Notes: generated from the sequence alone by a model not told the origin. Counted from the stretch's first letter, positions 25,805 through 34,504 are shown. The stretch is 64,000 nt of DNA from Marine Group I thaumarchaeote SCGC AAA799-D11 (GCA_000746765.1 JOSY01000069.1:1-64000); one strand, 5' to 3'. Numbers and translations are program-made.

Positions 25805-26917
25805 ATGAAATCAGCGATTTTAATCACATATGATAAGGAAGATGTGATAAGTGAGGCAAAGGGGCTTTGTGATGCAGCAGGTTTTCAAGTAGTTCATACA
25901 ATGAAACAGAAATTCCTAAAGAAACCAAAGTACGGCATCAGTGGAGGAATCTTAGAGCAGTTGGAAGAGATTTCAGAGAAGATTAGACCAGACGTTATCG
26001 TGTTTGATGAGGTTCTAAAACCAAGTCAGAATTATAATTTGGCATCAGTATTGCATAGAGAAATTTTAGACAGAGAAGCACTAATTCTTGAAATTTTTGA
26101 AAGTAGAGCATCAAGTGCAGAATCAAAATTACAAGTAAAGTTAGCTCAACTAAGATACGAAATGGCCAGAGCCAAAGAGAAGGTTCGACTTTCAAGCATG
26201 GGAGAACAGCCAGGATTTATGGGAATAGGAAAATTCGAAGTTGATGTTTACTATAATGATATCAAACACAGAATGAATACAATCAGATCAAAATTAGAAA
26301 AAGCTGGAAAACAAAGAGAGTTACACAGACAAGGAAGAAAAAGAATGGGATTCAAAACAATCTCACTTGCAGGATACACTTCTGCTGGAAAAACTACCTT
26401 GTTTAACACGATGACAGGTGAGACAAGAGACCAAAGCAGTGAGTTGTTTACAACACTTTCAACTACCACACGCAGAGTTACAATTAATCAAGAACCATTT
26501 TTGATATCAGATACGGTAGGTTTTATCAGCAAATTACCTGCATACATGATTGATGCATTCAAATCAACTTTAGAAGAATTAGGCCACACAGATATCATTA
26601 TTGTAGTAATAGACATTAGTGATTCAATTTTTGAGTTAAAAAAGAAATTTTCAAGCTGCATGAGAACACTTAGTGAATTAGGAGTTGAGAAGGATAGAAT
26701 GGTTTATGCATTAAATAAATCAGATTTACTTGAAAATAGTAAAATTGAGGAAAAAATTGAGACGTTAAATTTGGTAGATAATAAAAAATGGGTTCCAGTT
26801 TCTGCAAAAACTGGAAAAAACGTAAAACAACTCAAAGAACTAATAAAAGATATTTTGGAAAGTTACAATTCACACAAATTTGAAAAACAGGGAGTCGAAA
26901 AGACATTTGGTAATTGA
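25805..26917 (+). CDS. hflX: GTPase HflX
   Basis: Ribosome-associated GTPase that splits or rescues ribosomes in related organisms. The 370-residue protein has the HflX N-terminal nucleotide-binding-like domain ([18 protein letters not shown]), a coiled-coil linker with [16 protein letters not shown], the G1 loop [12 protein letters not shown], the G3 motif [12 protein letters not shown]4 NKSD and G5 VSAKTG. It overlaps the start of trm56 by 11 bases, so trm56 and tfe downstream are probably in the same operon. Confidence 0.94.
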   Translation: MKSAILITYDKEDVISEAKGLCDAAGFQVVHTMKQKFLKKPKYGISGGILEQLEEISEKIRPDVIVFDEVLKPSQNYNLASVLHREILDREALILEIFESRASSAESKLQVKLAQLRYEMARAKEKVRLSSMGEQPGFMGIGKFEVDVYYNDIKHRMNTIRSKLEKAGKQRELHRQGRKRMGFKTISLAGYTSAGKTTLFNTMTGETRDQSSELFTTLSTTTRRVTINQEPFLISDTVGFISKLPAYMIDAFKSTLEELGHTDIIIVVIDISDSIFELKKKFSSCMRTLSELGVEKDRMVYALNKSDLLENSKIEEKIETLNLVDNKKWVPVSAKTGKNVKQLKELIKDILESYNSHKFEKQGVEKTFGN

Positions 26918-27440
26918 AGTAGTACGTATAGGACAAAGACTAGTTAGAGATGATAGAGTTACAACCCATGTAGCATTAGTTTCAAGAGCATTTGGTGCAG
27001 AGACAATTTTCATGACAGAGGTCAATCCAGAAATTAAAGATACGTTAGGAAAAATTAACGAAACATGGGGCGGGAATTTTACAGTTGAATTTATAGAAAA
27101 TTGGAAACCAATTATCAAAAAGAAAAAGGAAGATGGTTTCAAAATAGTACATCTATCAATGTATGGTGAAAAGATTAATGATATTCAAGATAAAATTCGA
27201 GGAAGAGAAAATCTGTTAATCGTTGTAGGTGCTGAAAAAGTTCCCCGGGAAATTTACGAGTTGGCAGACTATAATGTAGGAATAGGAAGTCAACCTCATT
27301 CTGAAATAAGTGCTCTTGCCATACTTTTAGATCGTATTCAAGAAGGTCAACAATTTGAGAAAGAGTTTCTAGGTGCAAAGAGGAAGATTATACCCACAAA
27401 AACAGGCAAAAATGTACAGGTAAAAGAAACAAGGGATTAA
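26907..27440 (+). CDS. trm56: tRNA (cytidine-56-2'-O)-methyltransferase
   Basis: SPOUT-fold enzyme making Cm56 in the T-loop of archaeal tRNAs. I choose the TTG at 26907 because the product then starts [24 protein letters not shown], the usual Trm56 beginning; the ORF track starts 9 codons earlier inside hflX. The SAM-binding knot is visible in [25 protein letters not shown] and [17 protein letters not shown]. The start overlaps the end of hflX by 11 bases. Confidence 0.93.
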   Translation: MVIEVVRIGQRLVRDDRVTTHVALVSRAFGAETIFMTEVNPEIKDTLGKINETWGGNFTVEFIENWKPIIKKKKEDGFKIVHLSMYGEKINDIQDKIRGRENLLIVVGAEKVPREIYELADYNVGIGSQPHSEISALAILLDRIQEGQQFEKEFLGAKRKIIPTKTGKNVQVKETRD

Positions 27441-27466
27441 TAATAGATTATCAGGAGAAATTAGAG

Positions 27467-27982
27467 TTGGTAGACAAATACGAAGATCCTTTTGTCAGAA
27501 TTGCTTCAATGATTGGAGGGGACGAATATCTCAAAGTAGCTCGTTCATTACTAAAAGCAGAAGATGCAACTGATGAAGAAATTGCTAGTTCGACAGGACT
27601 TAGAATCAACATGGTAAGAAAAGTATTGTATGATCTTTTTGGAAAATCTCTCATTACAGGAATTAGAGTAAAAGATGAAAGAAAAGGATGGTTTGTCTAC
27701 AGGTGGAGAACCCGAAGAGAAGAAGTAGAGCACTTTATTGAAAATCAGAAAAAGAAAATTGAAGAGAGATTACAGCAAAGACTAGACTATGAGAATGCAT
27801 CTGATTTCTATCATTGTGGAAATGAAGATTGTCCAAGAGTAACATTTGAGAACGCACTTGAGGGAATGTTCAAATGTCCATCGTGCGGAAATGTCCTTAA
27901 TCTAAAAAAGAACGATAAATCTAAAAAAGCATATCAAAAGAAAATCGATGAAATCAAGAAAGATATGCAGCAAATTTTCTAA
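27467..27982 (+). CDS. tfe: Transcription initiation factor TFE
   Basis: Archaeal homologue of TFIIE-alpha, which helps TBP, TFB and RNA polymerase open promoters. The N-terminal extended winged helix covers residues 1-100 (ARSLLKAEDATDEEIASSTGL), followed by a coiled helix and a C-terminal zinc ribbon (CGNEDCPRVTFE, then CPSCGNVLN). The start is TTG at 27467, about 10 bases after the purine-rich tcaggagaaa, a plausible Shine-Dalgarno site. Typical length of 171 residues. Confidence 0.94.
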   Translation: MVDKYEDPFVRIASMIGGDEYLKVARSLLKAEDATDEEIASSTGLRINMVRKVLYDLFGKSLITGIRVKDERKGWFVYRWRTRREEVEHFIENQKKKIEERLQQRLDYENASDFYHCGNEDCPRVTFENALEGMFKCPSCGNVLNLKKNDKSKKAYQKKIDEIKKDMQQIF

Positions 27983-28005
27983 TTAGATTCGAGTATTAAG
28001 TTACT

Positions 28006-28015
28006 AAATTAAATA
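28006..28015 (+). promoter_or_regulatory. TATA-like box of the aldehyde dehydrogenase gene
   Basis: AAATTAAATA lies about 25 bases before position 28035, where transcription would start. The downstream frame is already coding from about 28038, so the mRNA would be leaderless and its first usable codon is CTG rather than the ORF-track ATG at 28098. Confidence 0.4.
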
Positions 28016-28037
28016 GGAGATATAGTTCCAAAAAATC

Positions 28038-29429
28038 CTGAGTCAAATTACTACAGTTAATCCTACAACAGGTGAAGATATCACAACATTTTCAGCAATG
28101 GGCAAAGATCAGGTATTTGAGTTAGTAAGAAAAGCAAAAAGAGCATTTCCCGAATGGAAAAAAGATTATGAAAAACGTAGAAGTTACATTTACAATTTAG
28201 TTGAACATTTAAAGAAAAACAAAACAGAATTAGCAAAAATTGCAACTAGTGAAATGGGAAAGGCACTAAAAGAATCAATTGGAGAAGTTGAAAAATGTGC
28301 ATGGGCTTTAGAATTTTATGCAGATCATGGAGATAGTTTCCTTTCTGACGAAGTACTAAATACAGATGCAAGAAAAAGTTTTCTTACATTTGAACCACTA
28401 GGAGTAATTGGTTCTATTATGCCATGGAACTTTCCGTATTGGCAAGCTCTAAGATTTGCAGCTCCATGTTTGATGGCAGGAAATGTAATTGTAATGAAAC
28501 CATCCAGAGTTACCATGCAATCAGGAATTGAAATTGAAAAAGCATTTGCAGAAGCAGGAATACCTGAAGGAGTATTCTCAACTGTAGTAGGAAGTGTAGA
28601 TTCTGCAAATCATCTTATTGATTCAGAAGTTAATGCTGTCACATTTACTGGAAGTACCAATGCAGGAGCAAAGGTGGGAGAAAGAGCTGCCATGAATCTA
28701 AAAAAATGTGTGTTAGAATTAGGTGGAAGTGATCCTTTCATTGTTTTAGATGATGCCATTATAGAAAAAGCAGCTGAAGGTGCAGTAAAAGGCAGGTTCA
28801 TTAACTGTGGACAAAGTTGTGTAGCCTCAAAAAGATTCTTTGTAGGCAAAAATATTGCTGAAGATTTTATTGAGTTATTCATCAAAAAAGCATCTCAACT
28901 CAAAGTAGGAGATCCGATGTCAATTGATACAGATGTTGGGCCACTATCAAGCAAGGATGGATTAGAAACAATTTCAGGAATTGTAGAGGATGCAAAGGCA
29001 AAAGGTGCCGAAGTACTCCTAGGCGGAGAAGAGATGGACGGAAATGGATATTTCTACAAGCCAACAATTCTAACAAACATTACATCAGATATGAGAATTG
29101 CACAAGAAGAAACGTTTGGACCGGTTGCACCAATAACAATTGTTGAGAATGAAAGTGACGCTATCAAGATGGCAAATGATAGTGAATTTGGATTAGGGGC
29201 AAGTATTTGGACAAAAGATCTTGCCAAAGCAGATAAGATGTCAAGAAGAATTGAATCAGGAATTGTTAGTGTAAACAATGTAGTAATTTCAGATCCAAGA
29301 ATTCCTTTTGGTGGAATAAAGCACAGTGGATTTGGAAGAGAGCTATCAAGATACGGAATGCTAGAATTTGTAAATCTGAAATCAGTTAGATTCTATGACA
29401 ATCTAACACATCATCATTACGTAGAATAG
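28038..29429 (+). CDS. Aldehyde dehydrogenase (succinate-semialdehyde type)
   Basis: NAD(P)-dependent ALDH. Motifs are PWNFPYWQALRFAAPCLMAGN, FTGSTNAGAKVG, the catalytic Glu in LELGGSDPF and the nucleophile Cys in CGQSCVASKRFF, plus PFGGIKHSGFGRE. The frame upstream of the ORF-track ATG encodes SQITTVNPTTGEDITTFSAM, the normal ALDH N-terminus, so the gene extends upstream to about CTG 28038; no ATG, GTG or TTG is present there after an in-frame TAG at 28023. Related enzymes act on succinate semialdehyde, and this family is a candidate for semialdehyde or acyl-CoA reductase steps in the autotrophic cycle, but substrate is undetermined. Confidence 0.9.
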   Translation: MSQITTVNPTTGEDITTFSAMGKDQVFELVRKAKRAFPEWKKDYEKRRSYIYNLVEHLKKNKTELAKIATSEMGKALKESIGEVEKCAWALEFYADHGDSFLSDEVLNTDARKSFLTFEPLGVIGSIMPWNFPYWQALRFAAPCLMAGNVIVMKPSRVTMQSGIEIEKAFAEAGIPEGVFSTVVGSVDSANHLIDSEVNAVTFTGSTNAGAKVGERAAMNLKKCVLELGGSDPFIVLDDAIIEKAAEGAVKGRFINCGQSCVASKRFFVGKNIAEDFIELFIKKASQLKVGDPMSIDTDVGPLSSKDGLETISGIVEDAKAKGAEVLLGGEEMDGNGYFYKPTILTNITSDMRIAQEETFGPVAPITIVENESDAIKMANDSEFGLGASIWTKDLAKADKMSRRIESGIVSVNNVVISDPRIPFGGIKHSGFGRELSRYGMLEFVNLKSVRFYDNLTHHHYVE

Positions 29430-29487
29430 TTTTTCACAGTTGAAATTATGAGCATCCTTTAAGTATAATTTTAGCGTATTATACAGT

Positions 29488-29565
29488 GACGAGGACACTC
29501 GATAACATACATTGTTGAGTGGAGATCAAAGAGATCTTGGGAACGCCTTGAGCTTTGAGATACAT
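29488..29565 (+). ncRNA. Candidate structured small RNA
   Basis: A stretch between two convergent genes with no sensible ORF. A TATA-like CTTTAAGTATAA (29457-29468) would start transcription near 29488. The sequence can form a hairpin with arms CACTC/GAGTG (29496-29500, 29517-29521) extended by AACA/TGTT, then ATCAAAG (29525-29531) pairing with CTTTGA (29553-29558), and a short GATC/GATC loop. No box C/D or tRNA signature fits. Expression is unproven. Confidence 0.3.
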
Positions 29566-29572
29566 TCAGAGT

Positions 29573-29875
29573 TCATGATTCCTCTGGGACAAAGTCCTCG
29601 TCAAATTCTTCATCTTCGTCGCCTTCATCATCACATTCTTCTAATTCTACATGTGTCGGAGTACCATCATCTCCAAAGAAAATTTCAATACAGATATCGG
29701 TAGATAGTGTAGATGCTAAAGTTTCAGCCAACTCTTTTGGAAAGTTTCCTAATCGACTTGGATCAGATGAGTATCTATATTTAGTGACTACATCATCATG
29801 GTAGAAATCTAATTCAATGTCCCCATTTGCAAATTTTCGTACAGCAACAACTTGACCAAATAGACTGTCAGCCAA
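29573..29875 (-). CDS. Hypothetical protein with acidic C-terminus
   Basis: A 100-residue protein: N-terminal beta-rich domain (FGQVVAVRKFANGDIELDFYHDDVV), a short helix (FPKELAETLASTLS) and a strongly acidic tail (ECDDEGDEDEEFDEDF). The family is not recognised. It follows the hemerythrin gene by 2 bases and is surely in its operon. The acidic tail could bind basic proteins or metal, which is inference. Confidence 0.7.
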   Translation of the reverse strand: MADSLFGQVVAVRKFANGDIELDFYHDDVVTKYRYSSDPSRLGNFPKELAETLASTLSTDICIEIFFGDDGTPTHVELEECDDEGDEDEEFDEDFVPEES

Positions 29876-29877
29876 GC

Positions 29878-30435
29878 CTAATTTCCTTGCTCAGCAACAT
29901 CTCGTGTGAGATTTTCAGCAAGTTCTTCATAATGTTGTCGAGTTTTTCCTAAATCTTTGAGTTTTTCAGCTTCAATTTCATTTAATTCTCCATCAACCTT
30001 CTGTGCAACATATTGCAATCGAGCCTCTGCCATCATAAACAATCGATTATTTTCTTTCCAAAGATGTTCTGTGATATGTTCCACATATTGTTTCATATCA
30101 GAAATTAATTTTGTAGAATCACCTGAAGATAGATATTCTTTTGCAGAAGCTTCCATATTTGCTGCAATCTCTCTAGAGCGTTCATGATCTATTAACATCA
30201 TTGCAATAGGACCCATGTTTTTTGGAAGTCCTGCTTGTTCTAATGCAGGGAACAAAGAATTTTCTTCTTTACTGTGATGACAAACATCTGTAAAGTTTTT
30301 TGAAAAATCAATTACTGGAAGTAAGATTGATTCAGAAATTTTTTTATTTTCATTTAATAATTGAATGGTTGCATCCATTGCTTTGATAACTTTTTCAATT
30401 AACTCGTGATCACGTCTTAATGATGCAGTTGACAT
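29878..30435 (-). CDS. Hemerythrin-like HHE domain protein
   Basis: A 185-residue four-helix protein with conserved metal ligands in sequence order: RDHELIEKV (His near residue 10), CHHSKEENSLFPALE, LIDHERSREIA and HITEHLWKENNRLF. This set is typical of hemerythrin HHE proteins that bind a di-iron centre, sense oxygen or NO, or handle iron. A TATA-like element lies about 33 bases upstream, and a perfect palindrome (30501-30522) a further 30 bases upstream may be an operator. Operon with the acidic protein downstream. Confidence 0.88.
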   Translation of the reverse strand: MSTASLRRDHELIEKVIKAMDATIQLLNENKKISESILLPVIDFSKNFTDVCHHSKEENSLFPALEQAGLPKNMGPIAMMLIDHERSREIAANMEASAKEYLSSGDSTKLISDMKQYVEHITEHLWKENNRLFMMAEARLQYVAQKVDGELNEIEAEKLKDLGKTRQHYEELAENLTRDVAEQGN

Positions 30436-30500
30436 ATTGAGTTGAGATTTTTTCCAGTATCTATATCTTATTTTTTTTAAAATAATTAAAAGATAGAAAG

Positions 30501-30522
30501 TGTTAACGATAAATCGTTAACA
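30501..30522. promoter_or_regulatory. Palindrome TGTTAACGAT-AA-ATCGTTAACA
   Basis: A perfect inverted repeat with 10-base arms and a 2-base spacer between the basic protein gene and the hemerythrin gene. It lies about 30 bases upstream of the hemerythrin TATA-like box, the right place for a dimeric regulator, and a further half-like site TTTAACGATT occurs at 30530-30539. It could alternatively act as a hairpin at the end of the upstream transcript. Confidence 0.5.
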
Positions 30523-30529
30523 AGTGGGT

Positions 30530-30784
30530 TTAACGATTAGAAAGGCGTTTTGATTTTACAAATGCCCAAATCTTTTTGGTCATTTCACTTGGAGCAATTG
30601 GTTTTTTACCAAATATTTGTTCAGCAGTTTCTGTACGACCTGCAAAACTAATGGCATATCCACCAAATGCTGGCTTTTTTGCTTTTGATTTAGTTGCTTT
30701 CTTTTTTGGTGCAGCCTTCTTTTTTGGTGCAGCCTTCTTTTTTGTGGTAGTTTTTCTTTTGATTGTTTTCTTTTTTACTGCCAA
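30530..30784 (-). CDS. Small basic Lys/Ala-rich protein, chromatin-like
   Basis: An 84-residue protein with a highly basic N-terminal tail (KKKTIKRKTTTKKKAAPKKK, with an AAPKKK repeat) and a short C-terminal domain (GRTETAEQIFGKKPIAPSEMTKKIWAFVKSKRL). The end weakly resembles part of a SWIB domain. The tail is like those of histone H1 or archaeal chromatin proteins, so nucleic-acid binding is likely, but no family is assigned. Confidence 0.7.
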   Translation of the reverse strand: MAVKKKTIKRKTTTKKKAAPKKKAAPKKKATKSKAKKPAFGGYAISFAGRTETAEQIFGKKPIAPSEMTKKIWAFVKSKRLSNR

Positions 30785-30820
30785 TTTCTTGTAGTTGTAT
30801 TCGAAATAAAGTATAAGAAC

Positions 30821-31495
30821 TTAGAGCTTTTCATAATGTAAAATTATATGATTTTTGAGCCTCTTTACGGATTTGAGTCTAAGATTAGGAGAATTAGAAA
30901 TTTTGGAAAATCCAGTACCACGTAAATAAGAAATCGAATCTTCACCACCAATTAAAAATGGAGATAGAGTTACTATCAGTTCATCAAAAAGCTCTTGTTT
31001 GACAAATTCCCAATTTACTGTTCCTCCTCCTTCAACTAGTAGTGTCTTGATTTTCTTTTTTGAGAGCTTTTTCAATAATGATTTTAGATTAACAGAATCA
31101 TTACCTACACTAATTATTTCAACAGGAAATTTCTGCAATTTTTCAAGGTTTCTTTTAGTAATTTTTTTAGATACTGCAATTATAGTGGGAATTTTATTAC
31201 TTGATTGCAAAATTTTTGATGTTTTTGAAATTGTTCCTTTAGAATCTAAAATAATTCTAACAGGGTTTTTTCCTTTAACATAACGAACAGTTAGCATAGG
31301 ATCATCACGAGATACAGTATTTTTTCCAACAAGTATTGCATCTACACTTGAACGTAATTTGTGGAGTCTTTGAATATCTTTTCTAGATGAAAGCTTTGAA
31401 TCATTTGTTTTAGTTGCAATTTTTCCATCAATAGATATTGCACCACTTAGTATAACACGAGGTCTAGATTTTTCCATGAACAATTTTACCTCCAA
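30821..31495 (-). CDS. arfC: Diaminohydroxy-ribosylaminopyrimidine phosphate reductase (ArfC type)
   Basis: Reduces the ribosyl group of the pyrimidine intermediate in the archaeal/fungal order of riboflavin synthesis. The 224-residue protein has the RibD C-terminal reductase fold: RVILSGAISIDGKIATK, ILVGKNTVSRDDPMLTVR, TLLVEGGGTVNWEFV. There is no deaminase domain, as expected for ArfC/RIB7. Start is probably the second Met (MEKSRPRV). Last gene of the operon, overlapping the amidohydrolase gene by 32 bases. Confidence 0.9.
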   Translation of the reverse strand: MEVKLFMEKSRPRVILSGAISIDGKIATKTNDSKLSSRKDIQRLHKLRSSVDAILVGKNTVSRDDPMLTVRYVKGKNPVRIILDSKGTISKTSKILQSSNKIPTIIAVSKKITKRNLEKLQKFPVEIISVGNDSVNLKSLLKKLSKKKIKTLLVEGGGTVNWEFVKQELFDELIVTLSPFLIGGEDSISYLRGTGFSKISNSPNLRLKSVKRLKNHIILHYEKL

Positions 31496-32654
31496 TCATT
31501 ACTGCTTGTATTGCAGATTCAGATGCCCTATGAACAATTGACGCATAGGGTTCATGCATTGGTTCTAAATCTAATGCATGTTTGTTGAGAAATACACAAT
31601 CAGCAATTTTTTTTGTTTCAATTACTCCAATGTCTTTTTTTAATATTTTTCCGCCATTTACAGTAGACATCTTTAGAATTTCTTTTGGATTGATTCTTTT
31701 CTTATGAATTCCCATGGTGACTTTCCACAGATAATCCATTTCTCTGAACATATCAGGAGAGTTAATCATGACATTATCCGTGCCTAATGCCAGCATACAA
31801 CCAGCTTTTTGCATCAATGTAATGTCAGGTATTCCTTCAGCCAAGGAAGAATTAGCTCTTGGACAAATTACTATTCCTCTAATTTTTTTTGCTGCCACAT
31901 GAAGATCACTTTTTGATGCATGAGTCATGTGAACAAGGAAGTGAGGTTTTAGCGATAATGCTCTAAGTGTTTCAGATTTTCCAGTCATTTTTTTAGATTT
32001 TGCGGTACTTTGTTTTGTTTCAGCAGAATGAATTGCTCTAATCTTTGACGTTTTTGAATAGTGATTTAATACGGAATTACTGTTCTCATTTGCGCCACTT
32101 ACTCCAATACCATCACATTTTTGAATAATTTTAGGGAGTTCCTGGGCTTTTTCTTTTGGAATAGGGAGATTTTTTTTAATTTCAACTGAATTTTGGTAAA
32201 AATCTACTCTCCCTAAGATAATTGATCGTATTGGAATTTCAGATAATGTTTTTTTGAGTAAAATTACACCGTCTAGCCCACCTTCTCTAAAATCAACAAA
32301 AGTTGTGATTCCCTTTCTAATCATAGAGTGACAAGTGTTTTTCATAAAATTTGACAAATTCTCAGGAGGAGTGTTTTTTAGAATTTTTGATTTTGCACCA
32401 AAAACAGGATGTATTTTTTTATCTACAGAACTATCTAAAGTGACATCTTTTCCAATTGAATCACCTATGTGAGTATGTGCATTGATAAAACCAGGAATCA
32501 ACAAGAGACCTTCACAGTCAATGGAATCTTCTTTGCCGCTTGGATTAATGTTAGGTTGAATTCGTTTGAATTTTCCATTTTGAATTTGCACATTTGTTTT
32601 TGAAACAAAATCTAGTTCTTTTCCTAAAAGGAGACTAACGTTTTTGATTAACAT
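31464..32654 (-). CDS. Amidohydrolase in the riboflavin operon, candidate ArfB substitute
   Basis: A 396-residue amidohydrolase of the TRZ/ATZ-chlorohydrolase group with FINAHTHIGDS metal motif, IRAIHSAET, HFLVHMTHAS and the Asp in LALGTDNVMIN. Family members hydrolyse C-N bonds on heterocycles, formimino or formamide groups. It is flanked by arfA and arfC with overlapping ends. The pathway between them needs a formamide hydrolase (ArfB, normally a creatininase-like protein), and none is visible in the cluster. The replacement idea is inference from position. Confidence 0.82.
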   Translation of the reverse strand: MLIKNVSLLLGKELDFVSKTNVQIQNGKFKRIQPNINPSGKEDSIDCEGLLLIPGFINAHTHIGDSIGKDVTLDSSVDKKIHPVFGAKSKILKNTPPENLSNFMKNTCHSMIRKGITTFVDFREGGLDGVILLKKTLSEIPIRSIILGRVDFYQNSVEIKKNLPIPKEKAQELPKIIQKCDGIGVSGANENSNSVLNHYSKTSKIRAIHSAETKQSTAKSKKMTGKSETLRALSLKPHFLVHMTHASKSDLHVAAKKIRGIVICPRANSSLAEGIPDITLMQKAGCMLALGTDNVMINSPDMFREMDYLWKVTMGIHKKRINPKEILKMSTVNGGKILKKDIGVIETKKIADCVFLNKHALDLEPMHEPYASIVHRASESAIQAVMIGGKIVHGKI

Positions 32655-33400
32655 GTTAATTCATAAACTTCAGGTTTTTCTTTGCCTGAATCTCGAATTT
32701 CACGAATTGTATCAAGGGATTTTGTAGCTAATTTTACAGCATCTCTGCAAGTACTAGCATTTCCAATTCCACAGTTCAGAAAAATCTTATCGTCATTTTT
32801 TATCATGTTAATGAAATCCTGCACAGAGTTTTTTGCATCGTCACTTGCAATTACCATAAAGTTATCACCTCCCATAAAAAATGTGAGTGAATTTTTTTCC
32901 AAAAAATATTTTGACATTTTAGAATATAGTTGAAAAATTATTGAGGAAATTTCATATGGAGAATTTGTTGTTCTTTTGGAAGTAAGATCATCAACATCCA
33001 AATGCATGATAGTAACTTTAGGGTTAGCTGTATCATTAACAAAACCAAAAATATTGTGTTGTTTATCTAAAACAATTTCATTTTTCTTTCCTTCATATGC
33101 TTTCAAATTTGCTTCAAATGGGGATTCAGCAAACCCGATTGAAATTGTTAGATGTACTTCAAATGATTTTTCAAGTGTTTTTTGAATTTGAATGTGATCT
33201 TCTAGACCAATACCATTTGAAACAACAAAAAATTCATCAGATCTATTAAGAAAAACAAGACAATTTTTTTCAGAAAATAATTGTTGTAATTGTTTGTACA
33301 AAGATGCCTGAAGCATTTGTAGTTCATGTTCTCTGTCACTACCCAAAGTCAAAGTCCATGGGCCATAACCTGTTATTTTTAGAATACTTAGTTGAATCAT
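32648..33400 (-). CDS. arfA: GTP cyclohydrolase III (ArfA)
   Basis: Opens the imidazole ring of GTP to give the formylamino-pyrimidine that starts archaeal riboflavin synthesis. The 250-residue protein shows two tandem GGDEF-like halves: LNRSDEFFVVSNG early and FFMGGDNFMVIA late, with the metal-binding HLDVDDL in between. Start MIQLSILKITGYGPWTLTLG is typical of the family. It overlaps ribH by 4 bases and the amidohydrolase by 7. Confidence 0.92.
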   Translation of the reverse strand: MIQLSILKITGYGPWTLTLGSDREHELQMLQASLYKQLQQLFSEKNCLVFLNRSDEFFVVSNGIGLEDHIQIQKTLEKSFEVHLTISIGFAESPFEANLKAYEGKKNEIVLDKQHNIFGFVNDTANPKVTIMHLDVDDLTSKRTTNSPYEISSIIFQLYSKMSKYFLEKNSLTFFMGGDNFMVIASDDAKNSVQDFINMIKNDDKIFLNCGIGNASTCRDAVKLATKSLDTIREIRDSGKEKPEVYELTC

Positions 33401-33813
33401 TTTTGAATCCTTTTTAGTTCTGATGAAATTTTGATTACTGCCTCTACAGCACGTTCAGCTACAGGTCTGATTCTAGCATGAGCATGCCTTTCTTGCATTC
33501 CAGGACCAGATATGCCCAGAGATACAGGTTTTTGGTATTTTATGGATATATCAGTAAGGGCCTGAGCAGCAGCATGAGAAATAACTTCATCATGTTTAGT
33601 CTGACCCTTGATAATTGCACCCAGAGTTACTACGGCATCAACATCATTTTTTTGTAATAAGGAATCAACAATTATGGGCATATCATATGCGCCTGGAACA
33701 GAGCAAGTATAGGTTATTTTCAATTTTAGGGAATCAGCTTTTTCTTTTGCAACAGAGAGCATCCTAGATGTCACTTCGTCATTGAATTCCGAAACTACTA
33801 TAGCAATATTCAA
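33397..33813 (-). CDS. ribH: 6,7-dimethyl-8-ribityllumazine synthase
   Basis: Condenses the ribitylaminopyrimidine with dihydroxybutanone phosphate. The 138-residue protein has the substrate motifs VSEFNDEVTSRM, VPGAYDMPI, GAIIKGQTKHDEVISHA and the C-terminal RHAHARIRPVAERA, matching the short archaeal type. It overlaps arfA and ends only 2 bases from ribB, within the riboflavin operon. Confidence 0.95.
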   Translation of the reverse strand: MNIAIVVSEFNDEVTSRMLSVAKEKADSLKLKITYTCSVPGAYDMPIIVDSLLQKNDVDAVVTLGAIIKGQTKHDEVISHAAAQALTDISIKYQKPVSLGISGPGMQERHAHARIRPVAERAVEAVIKISSELKRIQK

Positions 33814-33815
33814 AA

Positions 33816-34481
33816 TTAATGCACCTTGGCGTATTCTAATAGTTCTTTTCCATCAATCAATGGAATTCCATTTTGTTTTGCAAATTTTTCTGCTTTATCA
33901 ACAGATAATGCAGTATATGTTTCAGCATCCATCATTTCACATATTGCAGTAACAGGGGTTAAACCAGCAATCTGTGCAAGATAAACAGACATTTCTGTAT
34001 GTCCTTGACGTGCTGCTAACAAACCTTTTGATGCAATCAATAAAGGAACATGTCCTGGAGTTTTAAAAGAAGATACAAACTTTTTTTGTTTATTTTCAAC
34101 ATTGTAAATATTTGCCATTTCACGTATTGTCAAAGATCTATCATTATCAGTAATTCCAGTGTAGGTTTGATAATGATTTACAGACAATGAAAATGTTGGA
34201 TGATCACCATAAGGGGCTAATCCCATAATCATCTCTTTATTGGATATTGACGAATCAGATAAAATTTCATGCATGTATTTGAGATCAAGGGAATTAGCAA
34301 ATTGATTATCTATTGCAATGCAAAGTAATCCACCAGCATGTTGACGCATTCTGGCAACATGTTCAGGAGTTACAAATTCTGCTGCCACCACCATATCAAT
34401 CTCATTTTCTCGTCCGGCAGAGTCAAACAAAAGTACAAACTCTCCTCTTTTTAGAGATTGTAATGCGGTTTCAAGGGACAT
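33816..34481 (-). CDS. ribB: 3,4-dihydroxy-2-butanone 4-phosphate synthase
   Basis: Forms the four-carbon unit of the lumazine from ribulose 5-phosphate. It has FDSAGRENEIDMVVAAEF with the acidic metal ligands, RQHAGGLLCIA, FSLSVNHYQTYTGITDNDRS and ARQGHTEMSVYLAQIAG. I place the start at ATG 34481 (MSLETALQSL), 27 bases after the TATA box CTTTATAA; the ORF-track start 18 bases earlier would lie before the transcription start. No fused GTP cyclohydrolase II domain, consistent with ArfA doing that job. Confidence 0.94.
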   Translation of the reverse strand: MSLETALQSLKRGEFVLLFDSAGRENEIDMVVAAEFVTPEHVARMRQHAGGLLCIAIDNQFANSLDLKYMHEILSDSSISNKEMIMGLAPYGDHPTFSLSVNHYQTYTGITDNDRSLTIREMANIYNVENKQKKFVSSFKTPGHVPLLIASKGLLAARQGHTEMSVYLAQIAGLTPVTAICEMMDAETYTALSVDKAEKFAKQNGIPLIDGKELLEYAKVH

Positions 34482-34504
34482 AAACAAAAAAATCCTCAAA
34501 CAGA

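Noticed and set aside
29512-29703. Plus-strand ORF of 63 aa next to the aldehyde dehydrogenase
   Set aside because: Overlaps the acidic protein gene on the other strand for most of its length and has no recognisable sequence.
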